Shown here piece after piece: positions 1 to 7,783 of a stretch of 16,502 nucleotides of DNA. This DNA is from JBJENW01 sp051880395 (GTDB lineage: Bacteria > Bacillota > Clostridia > Lachnospirales > Lachnospiraceae). The stretch is taken from the NCBI GenBank assembly GCA_051880395.1, contig JBJENW010000116.1:1-16502 (forward strand). The letters are read 5' to 3'. Position 1 is the first letter of the stretch. Every line of letters begins with the position of its first letter. Made by a program: the position numbers and the translations under genes. Below the pieces are notes generated by a model. It did no database searches. It had not been told where the DNA came from and was given only the letters and a program-made list of their open reading frames with translations.

Positions 1-1
1 T

Positions 2-217
2 GACAGAAATGCTAGTGAGTTTGGAGGGGAGCGTTTCCGATGCCTTTGCTGTTTTTCCGAGAGGCGGACTGGCTGTGCGAAGCTGTATGCCCGGGAAAGA
101 GTCTGCCTCTGAGTCTTTCCCGGGCATACAGCTTTGTGCAGACTGTCCGACATTCGGAAAACAGCAAAAATAAAGCATCGGAAACGCTCCCCTCCAAAAC
201 TCGACTTCATTTCTGTC
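2..217. repeat. Long imperfect fold-back hairpin (MITE-like or structured RNA)
   Basis: The two halves of this stretch are reverse complements. Perfectly paired arms are 2-11 with 208-217 (10 bp), 21-43 with 175-197 (23 bp), 45-55 with 158-168 (11 bp) and 81-100 with 114-133 (20 bp). The apical loop is about 101-113. Between the perfect arms, around 71-80 and 134-143, several pairs would be G-U in RNA, and there are a few one-base bulges. Open frames on both strands (40-291 plus, 12-197 minus) mirror each other because of the fold, so I do not call them genes. No transposase is present and the left flank is outside the window, so target-site duplication cannot be judged. It could be a miniature inverted-repeat element, a structured RNA or an unusually large intergenic hairpin. 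Confidence 0.85.
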
Positions 218-276
218 TAGCCAGATCTGTCCCCTCCACCCCTGTCACTGTGTCCGCCGGATACTGGAAACGTCCG

Positions 277-306
277 CATAGGAATTTTTAATACTAATTT
301 CCTATG
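277..306. repeat. Inverted repeat upstream of the beta-helix gene promoter
   Basis: CATAGGAA (277-284) and TTCCTATG (299-306) form perfect 8-bp arms around a 14-nt AT-rich spacer. The element ends about 44 bases before the -10 box. That placement would suit a regulator binding site, but no matching regulator is identified. Confidence 0.45.
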
Positions 307-349
307 TGAGTTATGTCACCTTTTTATGTTTCAATTAAGGTTGTACTGA

Positions 350-355
350 TATAAT
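350..355 (+). promoter_or_regulatory. Candidate -10 box for the beta-helix gene
   Basis: A perfect TATAAT lies 26 bases before the start codon at 382. No good -35 hexamer is visible at 16-18 bases upstream; the nearest is TTTCAA at 329-334 with a short spacer. The promoter may therefore depend on an activator. An AAGGAGGG ribosome binding site at 365-372 sits 9 bases before the ATG. Confidence 0.55.
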
Positions 356-381
356 TTAGAACCTAAGGAGGGACACATAAT

Positions 382-3300
382 ATGTTAAGAAAAAAAGCAC
401 TAATGGCAATCCTGGCGGCTGGTTTCGTCGCTACATCAATTCCTGCCACACCACTTCATGTACAGGCCAAAGCAGCTTCCGTTACTATGGATTATAACGA
501 AGAAGACGCAACCAAGATCACATTTTCGGATACCTCAGCTTCCGCATCTGATCCGGAAGCTGTTACCATCAAAAATGACACAGCAGTCACCATTGATAAA
601 TCCGGTACCTATGTATTTTCCGGTACCTGTAAAAACGGTTCCATTGCTGTCAAAAAAAATACGGCAGATGTTACGATCGTATTAGACGGTCTGGATTTGA
701 CTTCCACCGAAACAGCACCGATTTCCTGTAAAAGCAGTACCGGTGTCCAAATCATTGTCAAAGACGGTACGCAAAATACATTGACCGATACCGATGCGGA
801 CGCAGATGAAGACGATGGACAAGCTGGTATCAAAGTGAAAAAAGATAGTACGTTCTCTATATCAGGAACCGGTACACTGACTGTAAATGGTCAAAAGAAA
901 AATGCCATCAAAGCCGGAGCAAATGTAATTGTTACTGTAAAAGAAGTAACTCTGAATGTTACATCCGCAAAACATGGTATTTCTGTGGAACACAAATTAA
1001 ACGTGGAAAGCGGAAATCTAAATATCATCGCTGAAAATGATGGTCTCAAAGCTTCTCCGGATACAGATACGACCACAGATTCCACTACAACAGATACAAC
1101 CAAAAGTACCGATACCGGTTCTTCTGATTCTTCTTCCGATGCATCCACAGATACTTCCGAAGGCAGTATCACACTTGCAGCAGATTCCTGTAAGATTCAA
1201 GCCAAAGGTGATGGGATTCAGGCTGCAAAAGATATCCAGATCACAAACGGTACTTATGACATTACCGCTTCAGAAGACGGAATTCAGGCAGATAATGACA
1301 TCACGATCGATGGTGGTTCCTATACCATCCAGACAAACGGCGGCAGCACAACCACTTTAAATAATGACAGTGCAAGCTGCAAAGCCATCAAAGCCGTAAA
1401 CAATATCACCATAAGTGGCGGCACTTTTGATATCAACAGTGCGGATGATGCCATTCACAGTGATGCATATGTAACCGTAAAGAACGGCACAATCAAAATC
1501 CTGACCGGAGATGACGGAATTCACGCAACTACCACTTTGACCGTTGGTGAAGAAAATACAACCGGACCATCTATCGATGTGCAGAAATCTTATGAAGGAT
1601 TAGAATCCGCTGTCATCTATCTTAACAGCGGTGATATCTCTGTTGTTGCAAGTGATGACGGCATCAATGCTGCAGGTGGCAATAGTGGAACGAATACTTC
1701 CAATCCTGGCGGTCAATTTCCGGGATTCGGTGGTTCCACCGGCTCCTCGGCATATGCGATCCATGTAAACGGTGGTACGATCAACGTCAATTCCGGCAGT
1801 GACGGTTTTGATTCTAATGGAAATATCTACTTTAACGGCGGTACTACAAATGTACAAAGTGCTGCTGCAAACGGTCCTGGCAGTGACGGTTTTCCGCTCG
1901 ATCACGATGGTACATTAGCGATTACCGGAGGAACCATATTTGCCGCTGGTTCGAATCAGATGGTAGAACTTCCGGATGCCACTGCTTCTACGCAGGCTTA
2001 TACAGCAAAAAGTTTAACTTCTGCGATCGCTTCCGGAACCGAAATCAGCATCAAAAATGCTGCCGGAGACAGCCTGGCGAAAGAAACATTGCTCAAAAAT
2101 TCAAACTTTGTATTTTATAGTTCCCCAGAAATGTCTGCTTCCGATACCTACAGTCTTGTAAACGAAGCAACCGGTGAAACCATCGCAAGCTCTGATTCTA
2201 ACTCGATGGGTGGTGGCGGATTCGGCCCAGGACAAGGTGGTGGAAACAGACCTAGTCAGGGTGAAATGCCTTCCAGACCGAATTGGGGTGGCTCGATGCC
2301 TTCCAGACCAAACTGGGGCGATATGCCTTCCTTCCCTTGGGGAGACTTATTCCCATCTCAGCCAAGTGAAACACCAAGCGACGGAAGTACTCCTTCTGAG
2401 CCTGGCGATGGAAGTACTCCTTCCCAGCCAAGTGATGCGAGCACTCCTGCTCAGCCGAGTGAAACACCAAGCAGCGGAAGCACTCCTTCCCAGCCAGGTG
2501 ACACGAGCCGTCCTGCTCAGCCAAGCGACACAAGTACTCCTTCCCAGCCAGACGACGCAAGTACTCCTGCTCAACCGTCTGAAGGATCTGAAACATCCCG
2601 TCCAAGTGGTTTTGATCAGCCTTCCAGACCGAATTGGGGCGATATGCCTTCCTTCCCTTGGGGAGATTTATTCCCATCTTTTCCAGGTGAAGAACCAAGC
2701 GAAGGCAGCACTCCTTCTGAGCCTAGCGATGGAAGCACTCCTACTCAGCCAACTGTACCGGGTGAGAACGACAAACCTTCTCAGACTACGGAACCAAGTA
2801 AAGAAGAAAAACCTTCTCAGCCAGTGAAACCAAGTGAGAATGAAACACCTTCTCAGCCGACCGAGAAACCAAGCGAAAGCGAAACACCTTCTCAGCCGAC
2901 CGAGAAACCAAGCGAAAACGAAACACCTTCTCAGCCAACTGTACCGAGTGAGAATGAAACACCTTCTCAGCCGACCGAGAAACCAAGTGAAAGTGAAACA
3001 CCTTCTCAACCAAGCAAAGAAGAAGGAAGCACCCCTTCCAACCTTCCGGAAGAACCGGGTCTTGGAAGTACTCCTTCTCAGACAGAGGAAACACCGAGCG
3101 AAGCACCAAGCAATGAAGAGCAGCCTTCTCAACCGGATACCTCAGCTCCATCCGAAGCGACTACTCCGTCAGAACCGACCGCTCCATCGGAAACAGTTGC
3201 ACAGAATGCCAAAAAAGCAGGTTTATCTATAACATTATCTGCATCGAGCTATAAATATAACGGAAAAGTTCACAAACCAAGTGTGACAGTAAAAACGAAA

Positions 3301-3723
3301 AACGGCAAAAAAGTTTCCACCAAAAATTACACCGTTTCTTATTCCAGCGGTTGTAAAAAAGTTGGTATTTATTCCGTAAAAGTTACATTCAAAGGCGATT
3401 ACAAAGGTACTTGGACTAAAACTTTTTCGATCACACCAACCGGTACGAACATAAAGAAACTGACTTCAGCATCCAAAGGATTTTCTCTTACATGGAAGAA
3501 GCAGGCTACCCAGACTACGGGATATCAGATTCAGTGTTCTACCACAAAGAATTTTGCTTCCGCAAAAACTGTTACTATAAATTCCACAAGCACTACAACA
3601 AAGAAGCTGGCAAACTTAGCTTCTAAAAAGAAATATTATGTACGAATCCGTACCTTTAAGACAGTAGACGGTAAGAAAGTTGTTTCAACCTGGAGTTCTG
3701 CAAAATCCATAAAAACCAAATAA
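382..3723 (+). CDS. Secreted carbohydrate-binding-domain beta-helix protein with repetitive P/S/T/E linker
   Basis: This 1113-residue protein starts at an ATG 9 bases after AAGGAGGG. Residues 1-29 form a signal peptide: LRKK, a hydrophobic core, and a likely cut after VQA. Residues about 30-640 show repeated turns with DDGI/EDGI/SDGF motifs and runs of Asn, Gly, Thr and Asp. This matches the Cthe_2159/DUF4353 family of right-handed beta-helices, whose founding member binds polysaccharide and calcium. A Gly-rich turn follows, then a low-complexity linker (about 650-940) of PSQP/TPSE/EKPSE units. The C-terminus (about 945-1113) looks like a bacterial Ig-like plus a fibronectin-III-like domain. 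No LPxTG, SLH or lipobox is present, so the mode of surface retention is unknown. The two genes downstream encode a VTC-domain protein and a DUF4956 protein, a co-occurrence I recall from other Clostridia. Substrate is unknown. Confidence 0.85.
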   Translation: MLRKKALMAILAAGFVATSIPATPLHVQAKAASVTMDYNEEDATKITFSDTSASASDPEAVTIKNDTAVTIDKSGTYVFSGTCKNGSIAVKKNTADVTIVLDGLDLTSTETAPISCKSSTGVQIIVKDGTQNTLTDTDADADEDDGQAGIKVKKDSTFSISGTGTLTVNGQKKNAIKAGANVIVTVKEVTLNVTSAKHGISVEHKLNVESGNLNIIAENDGLKASPDTDTTTDSTTTDTTKSTDTGSSDSSSDASTDTSEGSITLAADSCKIQAKGDGIQAAKDIQITNGTYDITASEDGIQADNDITIDGGSYTIQTNGGSTTTLNNDSASCKAIKAVNNITISGGTFDINSADDAIHSDAYVTVKNGTIKILTGDDGIHATTTLTVGEENTTGPSIDVQKSYEGLESAVIYLNSGDISVVASDDGINAAGGNSGTNTSNPGGQFPGFGGSTGSSAYAIHVNGGTINVNSGSDGFDSNGNIYFNGGTTNVQSAAANGPGSDGFPLDHDGTLAITGGTIFAAGSNQMVELPDATASTQAYTAKSLTSAIASGTEISIKNAAGDSLAKETLLKNSNFVFYSSPEMSASDTYSLVNEATGETIASSDSNSMGGGGFGPGQGGGNRPSQGEMPSRPNWGGSMPSRPNWGDMPSFPWGDLFPSQPSETPSDGSTPSEPGDGSTPSQPSDASTPAQPSETPSSGSTPSQPGDTSRPAQPSDTSTPSQPDDASTPAQPSEGSETSRPSGFDQPSRPNWGDMPSFPWGDLFPSFPGEEPSEGSTPSEPSDGSTPTQPTVPGENDKPSQTTEPSKEEKPSQPVKPSENETPSQPTEKPSESETPSQPTEKPSENETPSQPTVPSENETPSQPTEKPSESETPSQPSKEEGSTPSNLPEEPGLGSTPSQTEETPSEAPSNEEQPSQPDTSAPSEATTPSEPTAPSETVAQNAKKAGLSITLSASSYKYNGKVHKPSVTVKTKNGKKVSTKNYTVSYSSGCKKVGIYSVKVTFKGDYKGTWTKTFSITPTGTNIKKLTSASKGFSLTWKKQATQTTGYQIQCSTTKNFASAKTVTINSTSTTTKKLANLASKKKYYVRIRTFKTVDGKKVVSTWSSAKSIKTK
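2299..2679 (+). repeat. Duplicated Trp-rich motif in the linker of the beta-helix protein
   Basis: The 20-residue stretch PSRPNWGDMPSFPWGDLFPS is encoded at about 2299-2358 and again at about 2620-2679, 321 bases apart, with only a few silent differences. A shorter relative (PSRPNWGG) lies just upstream. The segment between them is PSQP/PAQPS repeats. The pattern points to internal duplication by recombination within the linker. Confidence 0.8.
2842..3015 (+). repeat. In-frame tandem minisatellite, mostly 39-bp units
   Basis: Units beginning GAAACACCTTCTCAGCC start at 2842, 2881, 2920 and 2956, with a partial one at 2995. The first two differ at a single visible base near their ends; the third is 36 bp and carries a variant second half. 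The units encode ETPSQPTEKPSES-like blocks. Their near identity predicts copy-number variation between strains. Confidence 0.8.
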
Positions 3724-3746
3724 GTACTTGGCATATCTTTGGAAAA

Positions 3747-3783
3747 ATGAAGTCTCCCGGAAACTGTTTCCGGGAGACTTCAT
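3747..3783 (-). terminator. Perfect 17-bp hairpin after the beta-helix gene, U-tract only in the minus sense
   Basis: Arms 3747-3763 and 3767-3783 pair perfectly around a CTG loop. On the plus strand the hairpin is preceded by AAAAA and followed by ATAAAAAAC, so a plus-strand transcript would have no U-run. Read on the minus strand it is followed by TTTTT, the classical intrinsic-terminator form. No minus-strand gene enters from the right. It may act as an mRNA 3'-end or processing hairpin between the beta-helix gene and the VTC gene, or block antisense transcription. Confidence 0.6.
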
Positions 3784-3857
3784 AAAAAACAAGACGAGAC
3801 TTCAAACATCAAACATGAGATACGTTTACGAGCATTTTTTCAGAGAGGAGACTTACT

Positions 3858-4586
3858 ATGAGCGAACAACTAATCTTCAAGCGCTATGAAATCAAATATA
3901 AAATCACAAAAAAACAATTTGCCCGCATCAAGGAAGCCATGAAAGAACATATGATTCCGGACGAGCACGGGAAAAGTACGATCTGCAGTTTATATTTTGA
4001 TACCCCCGATCACCTTCTGGTGCGAAGATCCATCCAATCTCCACCTTACAAAGAAAAACTTCGTCTGCGCAGCTATGGTGTCGCAACGGATGACTCACAG
4101 GTTTTCATCGAAATCAAGAAAAAATATGACTCCATCGTTTATAAACGCCGTGTTGGCATGACTTATAACGAGGCATATGATTATCTTTACAATGACAAAC
4201 AGATTATGGATACACAGATTACGCGTGAGATTGATTATCTGCGCAGCCTTTACACCGGAATCGCACCATCCATTCTTTTGACTTATGACCGGGAAGCCTA
4301 CTACGATAAAGATGATCATGAATTTCGCATGACATTTGACGATCATATCTTATATCGTACCGAGCACCTGGAACTGGATAAAGGCATCTACGGAACCCCT
4401 GTACTAGATGACAATTATGTTTTAATGGAAGTAAAAGTTGCAGAAGCAATGCCTCTCTGGCTTGTCAAAGTTCTGAGTAAAAATAATATCTATAAAACAT
4501 CCTTTTCCAAGTTCGGAACCGCTTACAAAATGATTTGCGAAAGCGAAAAAAAGAAAGAAAACGGAGGAATTTATCAATATGCTTAA
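3858..4586 (+). CDS. VTC-domain (polyphosphate polymerase-type) protein
   Basis: The 242-residue protein spans almost exactly one VTC domain, the tunnel-shaped fold of the yeast Vtc4 polyphosphate polymerase in the CYTH/triphosphate tunnel superfamily. Visible motifs are RYEIKYKI (residues 9-16), SLYFDTPD (44-51), KLRLRSYG (67-74), FIEIKKKYD (83-91), YKRRV (95-99), a late LMEVKV strand and FSKFGTAYK near the end. The alternating basic and acidic strand residues are those expected to bind a phosphate chain and metal. There is no SPX domain, signal peptide or membrane segment, so it should be cytoplasmic and may dock on the downstream membrane protein. The ATG follows AGAGGAG at 3843-3849. Activity on ATP is known for some family members but unproven here. 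Confidence 0.85.
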   Translation: MSEQLIFKRYEIKYKITKKQFARIKEAMKEHMIPDEHGKSTICSLYFDTPDHLLVRRSIQSPPYKEKLRLRSYGVATDDSQVFIEIKKKYDSIVYKRRVGMTYNEAYDYLYNDKQIMDTQITREIDYLRSLYTGIAPSILLTYDREAYYDKDDHEFRMTFDDHILYRTEHLELDKGIYGTPVLDDNYVLMEVKVAEAMPLWLVKVLSKNNIYKTSFSKFGTAYKMICESEKKKENGGIYQYA

Positions 4587-5274
4587 CCATCTATTTCAAG
4601 GAATCTTTAGCTCAAACGCTGTTCCAGTTGTCAGTGTCGGTCAATTTCTTTTGTGTGTCATCGTATCCCTTGCATTAGGACTTGCACTCGCATTTGTTTA
4701 CCGATATAACTCCCCTGCATCGGGCAGCTTTTTGGCTACTTTAACCTTACTTCCGACTATCGTGTGTGTTCTGATCATGATGGTAAACGGAAACGTCGGA
4801 ACCGGTATTGCTGCTGCAAGTGCTTTTACACTGGTTCGGTTTCGTTCTGCCCCTGGTACTGCAAGAGAGATCAGTGCGATTTTTCTGGCCATGGGATCCG
4901 GTCTGATCGCAGGTATGGGCTACCTTGGATATGCCGTTTTATTTGTGATCCTTTTAGGTGCTATGATGACCATTTTAAACCAATTCATTTTCCAGGGCAG
5001 CAAGAATAGTGAACGCAACAAACTTTTAACGATCACCATTCCAGAGGACTTGAATTATACCGAGATCTTTGATGATCTTTTTTACAAATATACGTCTGCT
5101 CATAAAATGTTATCTGTAAAAACCACAAACATGGGCAGTATGTTTAAACTACAATATACCGTTACATTAACAGATCCGGAAAACGAAAAGAAATTTATCG
5201 ACCAGATCCGCTGCCGTAACGGAAACCTGGAAGTCAGCATGATGCGTCAGGATGACAGCATGTACGACTTATAA
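4579..5274 (+). CDS. DUF4956 family membrane protein
   Basis: This 231-residue protein overlaps the end of the VTC gene by 8 bases (ATGCTTAA), so the two are translationally coupled; GGAGG lies just upstream inside the VTC gene. Residues about 15-130 form four hydrophobic membrane segments. Between the second and third lies TLVRFRSAPGTAREIS, a motif I associate with DUF4956. Residues about 140-231 are soluble and rich in charge. DUF4956 genes commonly sit next to VTC-domain genes. The likely role, inferred only from that linkage, is a membrane anchor, channel or regulator for the polymerase. No enzymatic motif is seen. Confidence 0.82.
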   Translation: MLNHLFQGIFSSNAVPVVSVGQFLLCVIVSLALGLALAFVYRYNSPASGSFLATLTLLPTIVCVLIMMVNGNVGTGIAAASAFTLVRFRSAPGTAREISAIFLAMGSGLIAGMGYLGYAVLFVILLGAMMTILNQFIFQGSKNSERNKLLTITIPEDLNYTEIFDDLFYKYTSAHKMLSVKTTNMGSMFKLQYTVTLTDPENEKKFIDQIRCRNGNLEVSMMRQDDSMYDL

Positions 5275-5307
5275 TATTTGTTTCTACCATTTTTTCCTAT
5301 AAATTGT

Positions 5308-5336
5308 GGAGGGAGAATTCTCCCTCCTTTTCTTTC
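5308..5336 (+). terminator. Intrinsic terminator after the VTC-DUF4956 pair
   Basis: A perfect 20-base palindrome at 5308-5327 (GGAGGGAGAA with its complement) is followed by TTTTCTTT. This is a good plus-strand rho-independent terminator, 34 bases after the stop codon. On the minus strand there is no U-run, so it should not end the convergent MoxR operon. Confidence 0.85.
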
Positions 5337-5429
5337 ATATCTAATCACAGTTAGATTTTAACTGAAAAAAAGATTTGATTCTATCAATAACATGCGAAAG
5401 ATGTGTAAAATTTATGTAAAAAGCACCGC

Positions 5430-6671
5430 TTACACCCGTTTTCCATATCGGACCTGTTCGTAGCGTACATGGAGTTCTTTTCCTTGTGGTGTATCGTAAA
5501 CATCTGCCAGCTGTTCCATCTCTGTCGGCGTTTCCGCCGGTTTCGGCCGGTCTTTTCGATGTTTTCGAATCATTTTCCGATACTGCGCCCGAACACGCTC
5601 CTCTTCTGTTTTTGGGAAAAAGCGATGTGCTTTTTTTATCTGAACCGTCGAATCGTTGATTTCCTGCAACGTTTCCACTTCATCACCGTTTTCATCCGCA
5701 CTTTCCCGGAAAAAAAGAAACATTTCCCGAAGTTTTTTCCCTGCCAGGATCAACACAGATCCACCTAGAACAACACCGATCACACGAAACAGTGCTTCTT
5801 CCCACCACGGTGCTTTCTTTTGTTTGATCTTCTCGATCGCTTCCCGCTCAGGGTCTGGTTTCTGCTTTTTAAATTTCTTTGCTTCTTCTAACATCGGGTC
5901 AGGTTCTCTTGTATCCAACTCCAACACATAAGCTCGAAAATCCCGATACTGTCGCCTCGAACTCGCGGCAGCGGAAGGAATCACAGCCACAAGCATCAAA
6001 CAACAAAAGATGGCCAGCATCCCCACGCTGATGCCGTAAATTCTCTTTGAAGGAAGATTTTTTATATGGTGATGCACAAAAAAGTATTCTTCTGTCTGCT
6101 CTAAATAGTGTGAAAAAAGCAAAAGAAACAAATAGCAGAATGCATTCCCAAACACTTCATTGCAAAACACCGGACTGTTAAAATTCTTTCCGACCACATA
6201 CAAAAGCAGGAAATAAAACATGGTATTCCACTTCGGGTATTCCAGTAAACGAAGGGCCGGACGCCAGCTTGGGTCCTTCTCTTCTCGTTTTTTCTCCCGT
6301 TCCAGGCGATTGATCCGACTCCAATACCTGTCCACTCCCGCAAATGCCGTCACAATTCCGATCACAAGCATCAGTCCCACACAAATATAATTTGGTAATC
6401 CACACGCCGATGCCACTCCTTTTCCTACCAAAACAGAAATTCCTCCGCAAACGATCGTTCCCACTATATAAATAGGAAGTGTTTTACATTTTCGAATGGT
6501 CCATGCCGTGCCAATGACCGGCAAAGCGACGAGAAACGATACCAGATAGATCTTCTGTTGCTGCTGTGTGCTCCGCTCGATCCCAAGCGCATAGACCAAT
6601 GGCAAGATCAACCCAAAGATCAATGCGGACTGCAAGACGGCAATCCCATTTCTGACCTGTTTTCTTAACAT
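5430..6671 (-). CDS. Multi-pass membrane protein with DUF4129-like tail, third gene of a MoxR-DUF58 operon
   Basis: The 413-residue protein has about four hydrophobic segments in its first 115 residues, a charged cytoplasmic-type stretch (ERERKKREEKD-like), more hydrophobic segments near 150-240, and one near 295-312. Its tail (about 350-413) has VRAQYRKMIRKH, ETPTEM and a final YEQVRYGKR, matching the end of DUF4129 domains. In most MoxR-DUF58 operons this position is held by a membrane transglutaminase of the order TM-transglutaminase-TM-DUF4129. Here, between the membrane segments, I find no Cys-His-Asp transglutaminase pattern, and the extracytoplasmic part (about 240-290) is only a short charged stretch. 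The start overlaps the DUF58 stop by 7 bases and follows AGAGGTGG. Function is unknown, possibly envelope assembly with MoxR. Confidence 0.72.
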   Translation of the reverse strand: MLRKQVRNGIAVLQSALIFGLILPLVYALGIERSTQQQQKIYLVSFLVALPVIGTAWTIRKCKTLPIYIVGTIVCGGISVLVGKGVASACGLPNYICVGLMLVIGIVTAFAGVDRYWSRINRLEREKKREEKDPSWRPALRLLEYPKWNTMFYFLLLYVVGKNFNSPVFCNEVFGNAFCYLFLLLFSHYLEQTEEYFFVHHHIKNLPSKRIYGISVGMLAIFCCLMLVAVIPSAAASSRRQYRDFRAYVLELDTREPDPMLEEAKKFKKQKPDPEREAIEKIKQKKAPWWEEALFRVIGVVLGGSVLILAGKKLREMFLFFRESADENGDEVETLQEINDSTVQIKKAHRFFPKTEEERVRAQYRKMIRKHRKDRPKPAETPTEMEQLADVYDTPQGKELHVRYEQVRYGKRV

Positions 6672-7783
6672 CGTGCCACCTCTTTTCTATATACATGCAG
6701 ATTCCGCCTGGTAGATGGAAGTGTGATCTCTTCCTCAGCCGGAATCACCCAGATGCCCTCCTGCTCCTTTGGAAGTGCCTGTTCGATCGCAGACTGGCTG
6801 CGGTTCACATTTTTACTGATGAAAAGGACACTCGCATCCGCCGTTTTTTCCTGCAGGATCTGGTCAAACGAACAGATTTCCTCTTCGGGCATTCGTCGTG
6901 CCAGCATCTGCTCGATTTTGATCAACTGCCGTTCTCCGAATTCCGGCGGCAAAAATAGAAACTCTTTTTTCTGTGATACATCCGCCTCGCCTGGAACAAT
7001 ATTTACCGCGATTCCGACTTTTGCCCCTTTTTGAAGCAGTTTCCGTGCGACAGATGCCGCGATGCGAATGCTTTCTTCCCATTCACGCTCCTGCTTGATG
7101 ATTCCGCCATCCTCTAAATCCAGATAGATCATCATCTGCTCTGATTTTGTCGAATCGTAGGTATTGACCATCAAATTTCCCGTTTTCGCACTGGCTTTCC
7201 AGTTGATCTGTTTCATTGGGTCTGTGATCTCATATTCCCGAATGGAAGAAAATGCGAACGGATCTTCATAAAGGTATTTCGCGCACTGCTGCTCGGCCAT
7301 CAGTTTTTCACAAAACGATACCAGATGCGAAACATTTGTGCGCTTTGCATATACATAAAACGTACTGTCTACCGACTGCTCTACTTGATACCGATACCGG
7401 TAAAACAAGGAACGGACACATAATTCCACCTGACTTACGTGATAGCAGCCACGTTTGGTACAGTTGAACGTCAAATGTCGTTTGATCCGCTGATTTCCAA
7501 GCGCAGAGAAAATATCCAGTTTATACGCACTGTCACTGACCGTGGTATTTTCCATATCCGAAAACTGCAATTCCCTCGGAATCTGAAACGATGCTTCTAA
7601 GACAGGAAGCGGCATACGCTTTGCATTTTCAATCACTTCCACGATCTTTGCCTGATCCCCTTCATATGCATGATCCTGCTCAAAAAAAAGATCTGCCGTA
7701 AGTCCCCGATGCCATACTTTTTCAAACAGGATTTCCCACAGGACGAATGCAAAACATGCGCCCCAAAATAAAAGTAAGATCAT
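6665..7783 (-). CDS. DUF58 domain-containing membrane protein
   Basis: I start this 372-residue protein at the ATG at 7783, which forms an ATGA overlap with the MoxR stop. A longer frame exists upstream but would lie inside MoxR. Residues 1-22 (MILLLFWGAC...) are a membrane segment. Next comes a beta-rich extracellular-type region. The DUF58 core contains ITDPMKQINWKASAKTGNLM (about 185-204), the diagnostic R/K-x-INWKASA motif. The rest resembles a VWA-like fold (IYLDLEDGG). Proteins of this type work with MoxR ATPases, probably as substrate or adaptor for ATP-driven assembly, but the exact role is unsettled. No Shine-Dalgarno sequence is obvious, so translation is probably coupled to MoxR. 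Confidence 0.88.
   Translation of the reverse strand: MILLLFWGACFAFVLWEILFEKVWHRGLTADLFFEQDHAYEGDQAKIVEVIENAKRMPLPVLEASFQIPRELQFSDMENTTVSDSAYKLDIFSALGNQRIKRHLTFNCTKRGCYHVSQVELCVRSLFYRYRYQVEQSVDSTFYVYAKRTNVSHLVSFCEKLMAEQQCAKYLYEDPFAFSSIREYEITDPMKQINWKASAKTGNLMVNTYDSTKSEQMMIYLDLEDGGIIKQEREWEESIRIAASVARKLLQKGAKVGIAVNIVPGEADVSQKKEFLFLPPEFGERQLIKIEQMLARRMPEEEICSFDQILQEKTADASVLFISKNVNRSQSAIEQALPKEQEGIWVIPAEEEITLPSTRRNLHVYRKEVARC

Larger units (their letters stand above)
1..381. other. Gene-free leader region before the beta-helix gene
   Basis: This 381-base stretch holds the fold-back hairpin (2-217), an 8-bp inverted repeat (277-284 with 299-306), a TATAAT box at 350-355 and a ribosome binding site at 365-372. 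I see no RNA gene and no coding frame with its own ribosome binding site. Confidence 0.7.

Noticed and set aside
12..291. Open frames on both strands (12-197 minus, 40-291 plus)
   Set aside because: They mirror each other because of the fold-back hairpin and lack ribosome binding sites or recognisable domains.
891..1905. Minus-strand Val/Ser- and Thr/Ile-rich frames inside the beta-helix gene
   Set aside because: They arise from repetitive beta-helix codons and have no start signals or domain similarity.
2842..3015. Regularly repeated units resembling a CRISPR array
   Set aside because: Units are contiguous, in frame and without unique spacers, so this is a coding minisatellite.
2252..3232. 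Several long minus- and plus-strand frames with repeated Leu/Arg/Phe-rich units
   Set aside because: They are alternative readings of the tandem repeats in the beta-helix gene, which has the signal peptide, start site and domain match.
5416..5433. Short hairpin at the end of the MoxR operon with a U-run
   Set aside because: The stem is only about 4 bp, too weak to call a terminator.
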